Source of the DNA: CAMDPA01 sp965223035
Lineage (GTDB): Bacteria; Pseudomonadota; Alphaproteobacteria; Rhizobiales; Hyphomicrobiaceae
DNA length: 64,000 bases
Reading direction: 5' to 3'
Assembly: GCA_965223035.1 (NCBI GenBank)
Contig: OZ244980.1
Location: 310,001 to 374,000 of the forward strand
The stretch's first letter is position 1. The number at the start of each line of letters is the position of its first letter. Positions 8,512 through 17,357 of the stretch are shown here, one piece after another. Below the pieces are notes generated by a model that was not told the origin of the DNA, made no database searches, and worked only from the letters and a program-made list of their open reading frames with translations. A program made the position numbers and the translations under genes.

Positions 8512-9021
8512 GTGGAACCTGAGTTCAGACCCAGCGAGCGGGTGATTGATCGCGGCGTGCGGATGTTGGCCATGATCGGCGGCTATCTGCTAATTTGGTT
8601 GATGGGCCTCACCGTGTTCGCGGTGTTCACCAGAAAGGTTCTCAACGCGCCGATCTTAGGGATCCAGGACCTGTCGGAGGTCAGCCTGGTGGTCACGGTG
8701 TTTGCGGCCATGGCCTATGCGGGCTGGACGGGGGGACATATCGCCGTCGACCTGATCGCCGACGTCTTGTCGCCGAGGTTGATGTCGGCGGTTGACGTCT
8801 TGATACGCTCGATCAGCGCCATATTCTTCGCGATTGTCGCCTGGCAAAGCGCGCTGCGGGCGATCGAGGCGCAGGAGGTGGGTGAGGCGACCAACATGAT
8901 CGCCCTTCCGCTTTATCCCTATTTCTGGGTCATCGCGCTCGGCTTCGCGCTGTTCTCGGTCGTGCTGGCCGTGCTGGCGCTACGCGCTGCCCGCGGCCAG
9001 CCGGACTTTCCAGCACAATGA
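8512..9021 (+). CDS. dctQ: TRAP transporter small membrane subunit (DctQ family)
   Basis: 169 residues starting with GTG 8512, two bases after the dctP stop. Four hydrophobic segments are visible (about residues 20-40, 55-75, 97-117 and 138-160), the standard DctQ topology. It forms the permease with DctM. Its stop overlaps the dctM start as ATGA, so translation is coupled. Confidence 0.9.
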   Translation: MEPEFRPSERVIDRGVRMLAMIGGYLLIWLMGLTVFAVFTRKVLNAPILGIQDLSEVSLVVTVFAAMAYAGWTGGHIAVDLIADVLSPRLMSAVDVLIRSISAIFFAIVAWQSALRAIEAQEVGEATNMIALPLYPYFWVIALGFALFSVVLAVLALRAARGQPDFPAQ

Positions 9022-10322
9022 GCCCCACCTTTATTGGCCTGATCGGACTGGTGGCGCTGTTCGCGCTGTTAGCTTTGCGCATGCCGGTCGGCGTCGCGAT
9101 GATGATCATCGGTGCCGTTGGGATCGGCGTCCTCAACGGTTGGCACGCGGCGCTGGGGACGCTGGGGTCCGAACCGTTCGTGATCGCCTCCAACTACGAA
9201 TTGATGATCATTCCCCTGTTTGTGCTGATGGGAAATCTCGCCGGCATTTCAGGCATGAGCCGGGATTTGTACTCGGCCGCCTATGCCTGGATCGGCCATT
9301 GGCGGGGTGGTCTCGCTTCAGCAACGATTGCCGCTTGCGCCGGGTTTGCCGCGCTGTCCGGGTCGTCCGTCGCCTCGGCGGTGACGATGGGGCGGGTGGC
9401 GCTGCCCGAAATGCAGCGGTTCAATTATAACGCCCGGCTGTCGACGGGTTGCATTGCAGCAGGTGGAACCTTGGGGATCCTGATCCCGCCGTCAACCGGC
9501 TTCATCATCTACGCGATCTTGACCGAGGAATCGATCGGGCGGCTGTTTCTGGCCGGCGTGATCCCCGGGCTACTGCTGACCACGCTGTTTATCCTGGCAA
9601 TTGCCATCCAGACCCGGATTCACCCCAAGCTGGGTCCGCCGGGACCTCGCCAGTCGTGGAGCGAGCGCGCCAAGGCAACATCACGGGCAATCGCCATGAT
9701 CGGCATCGTCGTGGTGACCATCGGCGGCATCTACGGCGGTATCTTCACCACCGGGGAAGCCGCCGGCGTCGGCGCATTCTTGGCGTTCTGCCTCACAGCC
9801 TTCCGTCGCCAGCTCGGGGCCGGCAAGCTCAATCGGGCATTGCTGCAGACCGTCAGGACCACCGCCTTCGCGTTTTTGATCCTGATCGGCGCCCACGTTT
9901 TCAATCCGTTTCTGGCCTTGACCCAGATCCCAACGGATCTGGCCGATCTGTTAACGGGGACCGACTTGCCGCCAATCGGTATCCTTATGATCCTGATGGC
10001 GACATTCATTGTTCTGGGAACGTTTTTAGAGGGCTTCGCGATTCTGGTCTTGACCCTGCCGATCGTTCATCCGCTGATCCTTCAGCTGGGCTATGACCCG
10101 ATTTGGTTCGGTGTGTTGATGGTCATCGTGCTGGAAATGGGGCTGATCAGCCCGCCCGTCGGGGTTAATGTATTTGTGGTCAAAGGCATCGCCGAAGACG
10201 TGCCGATGAGCGACATCTTTATCGGTATCCTGCCGTTTTGGGCGGCGATGCTAGTGTGCTTGATCATTTTGATCGCGTTTCCCCAGATCGCCCTATTTCT
10301 ACCCAACACGATGATAAACTGA
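9018..10322 (+). CDS. dctM: TRAP transporter large permease subunit (DctM family)
   Basis: 434 residues, almost wholly hydrophobic with about 12 membrane segments, the usual size. Family marks are present: an early LRMPVGVAMM, the GSSVASAVTMGRVALPEM segment near residues 115-132, and GTLGILIPPSTGFIIYA near 154-170. It is the sodium-coupled transport channel. The start overlaps dctQ by four bases. Confidence 0.93.
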   Translation: MSPTFIGLIGLVALFALLALRMPVGVAMMIIGAVGIGVLNGWHAALGTLGSEPFVIASNYELMIIPLFVLMGNLAGISGMSRDLYSAAYAWIGHWRGGLASATIAACAGFAALSGSSVASAVTMGRVALPEMQRFNYNARLSTGCIAAGGTLGILIPPSTGFIIYAILTEESIGRLFLAGVIPGLLLTTLFILAIAIQTRIHPKLGPPGPRQSWSERAKATSRAIAMIGIVVVTIGGIYGGIFTTGEAAGVGAFLAFCLTAFRRQLGAGKLNRALLQTVRTTAFAFLILIGAHVFNPFLALTQIPTDLADLLTGTDLPPIGILMILMATFIVLGTFLEGFAILVLTLPIVHPLILQLGYDPIWFGVLMVIVLEMGLISPPVGVNVFVVKGIAEDVPMSDIFIGILPFWAAMLVCLIILIAFPQIALFLPNTMIN

Positions 10323-10753
10323 ACAATCATTTTTCGGGCCAGCTGTCACACTTTGCCGTGATACAAGGCCCCCCGCCTGTCCCCTGGCTGCCCCTCCGCT
10401 AAGCCATTCGGCAGATCTTGGTGGTAGGCAAGCGCACCGACCCTTAAGTCTATGGTGCGCTAGATCATCGCGCCTTAAATCGGAACCGCAACGCCGATTC
10501 CAATTGCGCCGGTTCCGATCAAAGGCAGGTTGCTCTAGCATGATCAGCGTTGACTCAATGGGGCGGGCGGAGTTGCTTTGGTGGTGGACCGGTGGGCCAG
10601 CGCCCTTTGGGTTCAGCAGTTGGATTTAATCAGGTGCCGCCCGGGCGTGCAGCAGCGCCAGCCATCGGTTTCAGCGACGGGTTTGAACCGCGGCAACGTT
10701 GACGACGTAAGCTTATGCTACCGCGCTGCTGCGGGAGTTGGGAGCCCATAATC
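10323..10753. other. intergenic region after the TRAP operon
   Basis: A 431-base gap. It contains a deletion derivative of family A (10460-10538). GGGAG at 10740-10744 is the ribosome binding site of the RND adaptor. No other gene or clear terminator is visible. Confidence 0.5.
10460..10538 (-). repeat. family A element, internal deletion derivative A3
   Basis: It starts CTAGATCATC and ends GTTGCTCTAG like full copies in this orientation. The segment between the TTCCGAT of hairpin 2 and the TTCCGAT of hairpin 1 is missing, leaving one fused hairpin region of 79 bp. Confidence 0.75.
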
Positions 10754-12106
10754 ATGCAAGGCTCGTTATTGGAGCGACCGAATGAAGGGCGGGTTGTCGA
10801 GCCGCTGCCGCGTTCAGCGGCGCCAGCCAAGTCGCGATGGCACTGGCTGAAGACGCTTGCGCGGGTGGTCACGTCGCTGGTGTTGGTGGTCGCTATCCTG
10901 GCGGCGGGATGGGCGTATCGGCAGCATTTGGTCAACACGCAGACCGCGACGCCAAGACAGACCTTCGGCGAACGCCCGCGCGCGGTCGAAAGCCTCGTCG
11001 CCAACGTCGCGGACATTCAGCCGGATTTGCGCCTGTTTGGTCAGATCGCCGCCGGCCGCACCGTGGATTTGCGTATGCTGGTCGGCGGCGAGGTGTTGTT
11101 CGTGGCGCCGGAGATGGTCGAGGGGGGGCAGGTCGAGAAGGGGCAGGTCTTGGTCGGGGTCGACCGATTTGACTACGACGGCGCCCTGGTGCGCGCACGG
11201 ACCGAGTTGGCCGAGGCGCAAGCCAAGCTGCTGGAGACGCGTGCGCGCATGACCCAGGAACGGACACTTCGTCGCAGGGCGGAGGAACAGCGCGAGATCG
11301 CCCTGCGCGAGGTGGAGCGACTGACCACGCTGCAGGCAAGGGGGGCGGTCAGCACAGCCACGTTGGACACCAGTAAGTCCAGGCTGTCGATCGCGCGCTC
11401 GAGCGTGGAATTGCGCGAACAGCAAATCCTGGTTTTGCAGGCCACGATGAAGCGGGAACAAGCCGTGCTGGATCGCCTGCGTTGGAACGTGCAGAAGGCC
11501 GAACGCGATATCCGTAATACCCGATTAGAGGCGCCGTTTTCGGGCATCCTGTCAAATGTGGCCGCGCAGCCCGGGCGGCTGGTGAATGTCAACGATCGGG
11601 TGGCGACGCTGGTGGACCTTGATCGGTTTGAGGCGCGGTTCACGTTGAGCGATGCCGCCTACGGTCGCTTGGTGGCTGAATCGGGTTCGTTGGAGGGGCG
11701 CCCGATCAAGGTGTTGTGGCGGGGCGGGCGCGCGCAGCTGGTGGCAAGCGGCGTCGTGGACCGGATTTCTCCCGTGGTCTCGGCCAGCACCGGTGGGTTC
11801 GACGTATATGCGCGGCTGCAGCGGTCGGCGGCAACCGAAGCGATGCGACCCGGCGCCTTCGTGACCGTCGAGATGGCCGACGTGATGTACAAGAACGTGG
11901 TGCAAGTCCCGCAAAGTGCCGTCCATCCGGGGTCGAAGGTGTTTTCGATCGATGAGGACGGCCGGCTGCAGCCGCGCGAGGTCGCGGTTGTCGGGTTTGA
12001 CGGCGCCGATCTGTTGGTGCGCGGCGACCTGCAGGACGGATTGTTGCTGATGGGCAGCCGACTGCCGGATGCTGGGCCTGGGTTACGCGTGAAGCCACGG
12101 CCATGA
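10754..12106 (+). CDS. RND efflux periplasmic adaptor (membrane fusion protein)
   Basis: 450 residues from ATG 10754, which has GGGAG 9 bases upstream; an ATG at 10715 lacks a site. An N-terminal membrane anchor is at about residues 28-50. Then come a half-lipoyl domain, a long helical hairpin (about 150-270), the second lipoyl half with RLEAPFSGILSNV, and beta-barrel and membrane-proximal domains ending in PQSAVHPGSKVF. This is the HlyD/AcrA architecture linking an inner-membrane pump to a TolC channel. It overlaps the pump gene by four bases (ATGA). Confidence 0.9.
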   Translation: MQGSLLERPNEGRVVEPLPRSAAPAKSRWHWLKTLARVVTSLVLVVAILAAGWAYRQHLVNTQTATPRQTFGERPRAVESLVANVADIQPDLRLFGQIAAGRTVDLRMLVGGEVLFVAPEMVEGGQVEKGQVLVGVDRFDYDGALVRARTELAEAQAKLLETRARMTQERTLRRRAEEQREIALREVERLTTLQARGAVSTATLDTSKSRLSIARSSVELREQQILVLQATMKREQAVLDRLRWNVQKAERDIRNTRLEAPFSGILSNVAAQPGRLVNVNDRVATLVDLDRFEARFTLSDAAYGRLVAESGSLEGRPIKVLWRGGRAQLVASGVVDRISPVVSASTGGFDVYARLQRSAATEAMRPGAFVTVEMADVMYKNVVQVPQSAVHPGSKVFSIDEDGRLQPREVAVVGFDGADLLVRGDLQDGLLLMGSRLPDAGPGLRVKPRP

Positions 12107-15100
12107 GGGGGACCACGTCTACAGGTCGCGGCGACTTCAACCTGCTGCACGGGCTCATTCGCGCCTTTTTGAACCACCGGGTCGCCCCCAATCTGGTCGC
12201 GATCATCATGTGCGTTGCCGGGGTGGTGGCGCTGACCCGGATCAACACGCAGTTTTTCCCGACCACCGAGATCCCGACCATCGTCGTGTCGATCACTTGG
12301 CCGGGCGCTAGCGCGCAGGAGATTTCCGAAGGGATTTTGGACATCGTCGAGCCGGAGATTCGGTTCATCGATGGCATCGACGAAGTGCGTTCCGAGGCGG
12401 TCGAGGGTTTGGCACGGATTACCCTTGAGTTCGTTGAAGGGACGGACATGCAGAAGGCGCTATCGGACGTCGAGAGTCAGATCGCGACGATCGCGACCCT
12501 GCCGCAGGAAAGTGAGCGGCCGATCATCACCCGTGCCCAGCTCTACGAGACTGTCGGCATGGTCGTGGTGTCCGGTCCGTTCGAAGAGGGCGTCATTCAG
12601 GGCGCCGCCAAGCAGCTGCGCGACAAGCTGCTCGATGCCGGAATTGATCGCGTCACCTTGACCGGCAAGCGCGATCAGGAGATTTGGGTGGAAATCCCGT
12701 CTGCCGCAATGCAGCAGTTGAACCTTTCGGCACGCGACATTGCAGACCGGATCGCCGTCGTCAGCCAGAACACGCCGCTCGGTAATCTTGAAGGCGACAA
12801 CGAAATGCAGCTGCGGGCGCGCGGTCGGATGTCGACCGCCGATGGCGTCGCCCGCATCGAACTCAAGGCGTTTCGCACCGGCCAGAAAATCCTGGTTCGC
12901 GACGTAGCCGTCGTAAGAGAGGCTTACGAGGAAGGCCAGACCCGCCATTTTCGCGCCGGTCAGAAGGCCGTCGTGCTCAACGTGCAGCGCGCGATCACGG
13001 GTGACACGCTGGAATCGATGGCGGCGATGATCGGAACCGTCGACAAATTTCGGGCGACGCTGCCGCCGACCATGCGGATTGAGAGCTTCGATATCCGCGC
13101 CAAGGTGGTCGATCAGCGCCTGCAGATGTTAAGCGAGAACGCGCTCATGGGCTTCTTGCTCGTCGTTCTCATTCTTTTGATCTTCCTGAGTGTCGGTGTC
13201 GCCTTCTGGGTTGCCGTCGGCGTGCCGATCGCATTGATGGCGACATTCGCGTTCATGCTGGTGACCGGGCAGACCATCAACGCGATCTCTCTTGTGGCGC
13301 TGATTTTGGTACTTGGCATTTTGGTTGACGACGCCATCGTCGTCGGCGAGGCCACTGTAACGCGCTACGAACAAGGCCTGAGCCCGCACGATGCCGCCGA
13401 GGCGGCAGCGACGCGCATGGTGCTGCCGGTGATCGCGTCGACGTCGACCACGCAGGCGGCATTTTTCCCGATCCTGCTGATGACCGGGGTGATCGGGCAA
13501 ATCTTGGTGGCGATACCGATGGTTGTCGTCGCCGCGGTGATGGCCTCGCTGATCGAATGCTTTCTCACCCTGCCGTCGCATCTCAAGCATACTTTGCAGG
13601 CCATGGCGCGGCGCGGCCACCGCCCACCTTCGCTGGTCGGTCGCGCGTTGGGCGGATTTCGCACCGGCTTCGACCGCGGCTTCGTGTGGGTGCGCGATGG
13701 ACCGGTGTTTTGGCTGATCAAGCTCGCCTATCGGTGGCGCTACGTGACGTTGGCCGTCTCCTTGGCGGCGATGATGGCGGCCATCGGCCTGGTTTCGGGC
13801 GGCCGCGTTCGGTTCACCTTTTTCCCCGTGCCGGAGCCTGAAACGGTGCAGGCAGATGTGACCTTCACGCCGGGATTGCCGGATGAGGTGCAGATTGCCG
13901 CGCTGCAAAAGATCGAGCAAGCGGCGCGCAACGCCGAGCGCCGACTGACCGGGGGAACCGAAGAGACGCTGATCTTGATGATCCACCAGACATTGGGCGC
14001 TCAGGACCGGCGTCGTGGCGACAACATCGCACGGGTGTCGGTGGAGCTGACGCCCGGTGAAGATCGGTCGGTCCGTACGCGTCGGTTTCTGGGCGCCTGG
14101 CGACGGGCGATCCCCAACGTCGTGGGGATCGACACCATCGCGGTGGCGGGCCGGCGGATCGGACCGCCCGGCCAAGACATCGACGTGCGGCTGACGGGGG
14201 CCTCGATCGGTCAGCTCAAGCTGGCGGCAATGGAGCTGCGCAGGACCCTCGAAGGCTACAGCGGATTGATCGGCCTGACCGATGACCTACCGTTTGGCAA
14301 GTCGGATGTGATTTTGGAACTCACCCCGCGCGGGCAAGCGCTGGGCTTCACCACCCAGTCGGTGGCCACCCAGGTGCGCGCGGCCTATCAAGGGGCGATC
14401 GCGGTGCGCTTCGCGCGGGGGGATGAGGAGGTGACGATCCGTGTGCGCACCGACGAGACGGAGCGCAAGCGCGGATTGGCCGGTTTGCTCGCGCTTAATC
14501 TGCGAGCACCTGGCGGGGCCAACGTGCGGTTGTCCGAAGCCGTCAAGGTGATCGAGCAGCCGGCATTTTCGGTTGTGCTGCGTTACGATGGCAAGCTGGC
14601 GGTCAGCGTTCGGGCCAACGTCGACAGCGCCATCACCACGTCCAATCAAGTGCTGGGGGCACTGCGCAGCGGACCGCTGCCCGCGCTCGAGGCGAAATAC
14701 GGGATCTCGAGTTCATTCCAGGGCAGGGCGAAGACCCAGCGGCGGGCGTTCGCTGACATGCGGATCGGTGCGATCCTCGCTTTAACGCTGATCTACCTGA
14801 TATTGGCCTTCGTGTTTCAGCGTTGGCTCCAGCCCCTGCTGGTGATGTCGATCATTCCATTCGGCCTGATCGGTATGATTGTCGGCCATTATATGATGGG
14901 GTTCCATCTGGCGTTGCTGTCGGTGATCGGTCTGTTGGGACTGTCGGGAATCGTCGTCAATGGGGCGATCGTGATGGTGGACCGCATGAACGAGCGGTTG
15001 TCGATGGGCGAATCATTGAATGATGCGGCGGTCGGCGCGGCGAAGGATCGTTTGCGCGCGCTGGTGCTAACGACTCTCACGACCGTCGCCGGCATGTCGC

Positions 15101-15303
15101 CGTTGCTGTTTGAAAAGAGCCTGCAAGCTCAGTTCTTGATCCCGATCGCCATTACGCTGTCCTGGGGCTTGAGCTTCGCCACCTTATTGTTATTGTTTCT
15201 TTTGCCCGCGTTGGTCGGCATCGGCTCTGACATGTCCCGACTGTTCGCCGGCGTTGGGCGGGTTTTATTCGGGTGGTCCGCCCCGCAACCTGCGCAGCAA
15301 TGA
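12103..15303 (+). CDS. RND multidrug efflux transporter (AcrB family)
   Basis: 1066 residues, normal for the HAE-RND family. It has an N-terminal membrane helix with VALTRINTQFFPTTEIP, two large periplasmic loops, and two sets of membrane helices. The proton-relay pair D409-D410 in LVDDAIVVGEA is intact, and the C-terminal half has the matching NGAIVMVDRMNE segment. It should export hydrophobic or toxic compounds by proton antiport with the upstream adaptor. The gene ends at a convergent junction packed with repeat elements. Confidence 0.94.
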   Translation: MRGTTSTGRGDFNLLHGLIRAFLNHRVAPNLVAIIMCVAGVVALTRINTQFFPTTEIPTIVVSITWPGASAQEISEGILDIVEPEIRFIDGIDEVRSEAVEGLARITLEFVEGTDMQKALSDVESQIATIATLPQESERPIITRAQLYETVGMVVVSGPFEEGVIQGAAKQLRDKLLDAGIDRVTLTGKRDQEIWVEIPSAAMQQLNLSARDIADRIAVVSQNTPLGNLEGDNEMQLRARGRMSTADGVARIELKAFRTGQKILVRDVAVVREAYEEGQTRHFRAGQKAVVLNVQRAITGDTLESMAAMIGTVDKFRATLPPTMRIESFDIRAKVVDQRLQMLSENALMGFLLVVLILLIFLSVGVAFWVAVGVPIALMATFAFMLVTGQTINAISLVALILVLGILVDDAIVVGEATVTRYEQGLSPHDAAEAAATRMVLPVIASTSTTQAAFFPILLMTGVIGQILVAIPMVVVAAVMASLIECFLTLPSHLKHTLQAMARRGHRPPSLVGRALGGFRTGFDRGFVWVRDGPVFWLIKLAYRWRYVTLAVSLAAMMAAIGLVSGGRVRFTFFPVPEPETVQADVTFTPGLPDEVQIAALQKIEQAARNAERRLTGGTEETLILMIHQTLGAQDRRRGDNIARVSVELTPGEDRSVRTRRFLGAWRRAIPNVVGIDTIAVAGRRIGPPGQDIDVRLTGASIGQLKLAAMELRRTLEGYSGLIGLTDDLPFGKSDVILELTPRGQALGFTTQSVATQVRAAYQGAIAVRFARGDEEVTIRVRTDETERKRGLAGLLALNLRAPGGANVRLSEAVKVIEQPAFSVVLRYDGKLAVSVRANVDSAITTSNQVLGALRSGPLPALEAKYGISSSFQGRAKTQRRAFADMRIGAILALTLIYLILAFVFQRWLQPLLVMSIIPFGLIGMIVGHYMMGFHLALLSVIGLLGLSGIVVNGAIVMVDRMNERLSMGESLNDAAVGAAKDRLRALVLTTLTTVAGMSPLLFEKSLQAQFLIPIAITLSWGLSFATLLLLFLLPALVGIGSDMSRLFAGVGRVLFGWSAPQPAQQ

Positions 15304-15396
15304 GGGGTTCCGCGTCGCGCCAATGCAGCGTGACGGTTTGAGGTGGGCCGCTTTCGGAGTACCAACACACGGCGCCATGATCGCTCGTGAGGATAA

Positions 15397-15712
15397 AGCA
15401 GCGTTCTGCCATTGATGTTAGTCCTCACGATGCCGATGAAAAGCAGAAAGTTGCTCACCACTTTAAGAGCGATCATCTTTGCGCCTTAGATCATTTCCGC
15501 TAAAGGCAAAATCGCTGTGCTGGCCCGCTCCCCCGCCCCATTCCTGCATTCGCCACCCAGAACATCATGCCATTGGGTGGCGCGTGGAGGAATGGAGTGG
15601 ACGAACCGGGCGGGGAGCGGGATGGTACCAGCACAATCTGAAACGCTTTAGATTGGAACCGGCGATACGGTTGCAATTTGTTGCGGTTCCCATTTAAGGC
15701 ACGACGGTCTAG
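15397..15712 (+). repeat. family A element A4, split by a family B insertion
   Basis: The left part (15397-15485) carries the hairpin-1 remnant and the linker up to GATCATCTTTGCGCC. The right part (15654-15712) carries the rest of hairpin 2 and the CTAG end. A family B element lies between them, bounded by TTAGAT on both sides. The final CTAG also supplies the TAG stop codon of the converging bactofilin gene. Confidence 0.75.
15492..15647 (+). repeat. family B element B2, inserted within A4
   Basis: A near-complete copy with left end CATTTCCGCTAAAGGC, the inner palindrome (CCCGCTCCCCCGCCCC against GGCGGGGAGCGGG), and right end CTGAAACGC. TTAGAT at 15486-15491 and 15648-15653 flank it and could be a target duplication. 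Confidence 0.78.
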
Positions 15713-16113
15713 CGATCGCGCGGCGCCATGGAGCGCGGATCGGGATAGCGGCGGCTTTTGCCCTCGAAATAACTGTCCGGCTCGATATCGAGCTTGGCGT
15801 GATACAGCTCACCGGTCACGCTACAACCGGAACTCAGTCGTATCTCGTCGGCATAAATCGATACCTCGTCGGCAATGCCGGCCACGGTAATGTCGGTCGC
15901 CAGGACGACGCCACTCAATTGGCCGGTTGCAGTCAGCACGATGCGTTGCGCCTCGGCCCCGCCGTCGATGGTGCCCTCGATCACCAGATCGCCTTGAACG
16001 ACGATGCTTCCGTGAATAAAGACTGAGGCTGGAACGACAAACGGCTCACCGGAACCGGTTTGTCCCGTCTCGGCGTCCAACTTCTGCTCTGATTTGCGAT
16101 CGGTGGCACGCAT
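15709..16113 (-). CDS. bactofilin (polymer-forming cytoskeletal protein)
   Basis: 134 residues from ATG 16113. It has a charged, disordered N-terminus and then the repetitive beta-helical bactofilin core, with runs such as IHGSIVVQGDLVIEGTIDG and ATGQLSGVVLATDITVAG spaced as successive rungs. Bactofilins polymerise without nucleotide into filaments that shape cells or position envelope proteins. Alternative in-frame starts at 16143, 16194 and 16266 exist and none has a strong ribosome binding site, so the N-terminus is uncertain. The stop codon TAG is part of the end of repeat A4, so the C-terminus may have been set by that insertion. Confidence 0.82.
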   Translation of the reverse strand: MRATDRKSEQKLDAETGQTGSGEPFVVPASVFIHGSIVVQGDLVIEGTIDGGAEAQRIVLTATGQLSGVVLATDITVAGIADEVSIYADEIRLSSGCSVTGELYHAKLDIEPDSYFEGKSRRYPDPRSMAPRDR

Positions 16114-16499
16114 CTTGGACCAAACGAAACTGGCTCGCCGCATTGACGGGTCGGCCCAATTAATGGTGACGGGCGAACAGGCAACCCGCAGCATCGTCAC
16201 GCCGGGTGAGCGCAAAGCACCAGAACCGGGGTTCGCTACAGCGTGGCGCTGATCGCCGCTGAGCATTCCATTGGCCGACCCGGAACTGGATACGACCGAC
16301 TTCTTGTCGGATTGTCAATATCAACTTACGCGGCTTCAGCAATGCCTGATTGGGCGGTCGATGCATGGCGTCCCGGCGCAGGTTCCAATAGCGTTTCCGA
16401 GTGTGCTGGAACCAGCCCGCTCCCCCGCCTGAGGCGGAGTTGATCAGACCGACCGATCGCTGACCATTCAACCAAGCTCGATCGTTGCGTTATCCCGTT
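16114..16499. other. intergenic region with B3 remnant
   Basis: No gene recognised. It contains a partial family B copy at 16391-16440. The rest separates the bactofilin from the 3' end of the decayed kinase. Confidence 0.4.
16391..16440 (-). repeat. family B element remnant B3
   Basis: In reverse orientation it has ACTCCGCCTCAGGCGG, then GGGAGCGGGCTGGTTCC and an end like CGGAAACGC. Most of the central palindrome is lost. Confidence 0.6.
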
Positions 16500-16559
16500 G
16501 GCCGGCGAGTTGATGTCCATCTGGAGTTTGTGAGCCGTGGGGTCGGCACAAAATGTCGG

Positions 16560-17357
16560 TCATACCGATGACACCAGTCATTGGGGCCTTGTTTCATGAC
16601 TCATTTTGGCAAGAAACTGGGATTTCGCCCGTGTTGCGGCCTCGGCTTCGTCTGCTACCCTCGCTAAGGTATCCCGCGCGTTTTCGTTCGATAATTTCCC
16701 GGCGCAACGCCCCATTGGCCGATTCCAGCTCATCGATCTGCTGCGAGATTTGGAACCGGAGCTGAATCGCATTTAAGCTCGCGGAGTGCGTCTTGTGCGA
16801 CATGATCCAGGTTGCAGCCATAAGGCCGAGCATCATGATGCCTATCGAGATATGAATACCCGAGCCCAGCAAAAACATCTGCATGGCATAAGGTAAGCAT
16901 GTCGGCAGCATGAAGACTAAAAAAGGCGATGGGAGGCTGCCAGCGATCCGATTGCTGCGGTTGCAATGCCGGCCAATATGAGACCCAAGAAAGCTTGATG
17001 ACCATAGCTGTTCTCTGGGAATACCATAATGGCGGTGCTTCCCCACAGTGCGGCCGAACTCGCAACCCCGATTAGGAAGGTGAACGCGAAGGCGGAGGAA
17101 GGGGCAGCCTAAGAACTTGCTCGGAGATAAAGCAGAAAAGCAACCCCACGAGCGATCGAAACGGCAAGGACTGCGATCAACCAGTAAAATGCCGTGGAAC
17201 CGACCTGATCGGCCAGCATGAAAGCCAATGCGCCGGCTTAAAAAACGGTAGCGGCCAATGCATGCGGCAACAGGACATATAGCGCGCGCAGCAGTTCGGC
17301 TCTTACGTTGGGTTCAGGTGAGCCGACGAAGCCGCTGGTCATTTCCTGCATACGCAT
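16560..17357 (-). pseudogene. decayed membrane-bound sensor histidine kinase
   Basis: Reading from ATG 17357 gives a plausible N-terminus whose first hydrophobic helix is cut by an in-frame TAA at 17238-17240, with another stop at 17109-17111. Further membrane-like sequence is spread over two frames (about 17090-16800). A coiled-coil linker (ELESANGALRREIIERKR) then appears, and a third frame holds AATRAKSQFLAKMSHE, the phospho-acceptor box of hybrid kinases. After the box the frame shifts again; RPMTGVIGMTDIL can be pieced together and then the similarity ends. ATPase and receiver domains are absent. It is therefore a 3'-truncated, frame-shifted relic of a kinase, next to an intact one. Confidence 0.75.

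Noticed and set aside
7824..8573. Long antisense frame in dctP
   Set aside because: Shadow of the dctP codons with no start signal or recognisable domain.
13129..14175. Antisense frame of ~350 codons within the RND pump gene
   Set aside because: Arises from GC-rich codon bias; the sense strand is a full-length RND pump.
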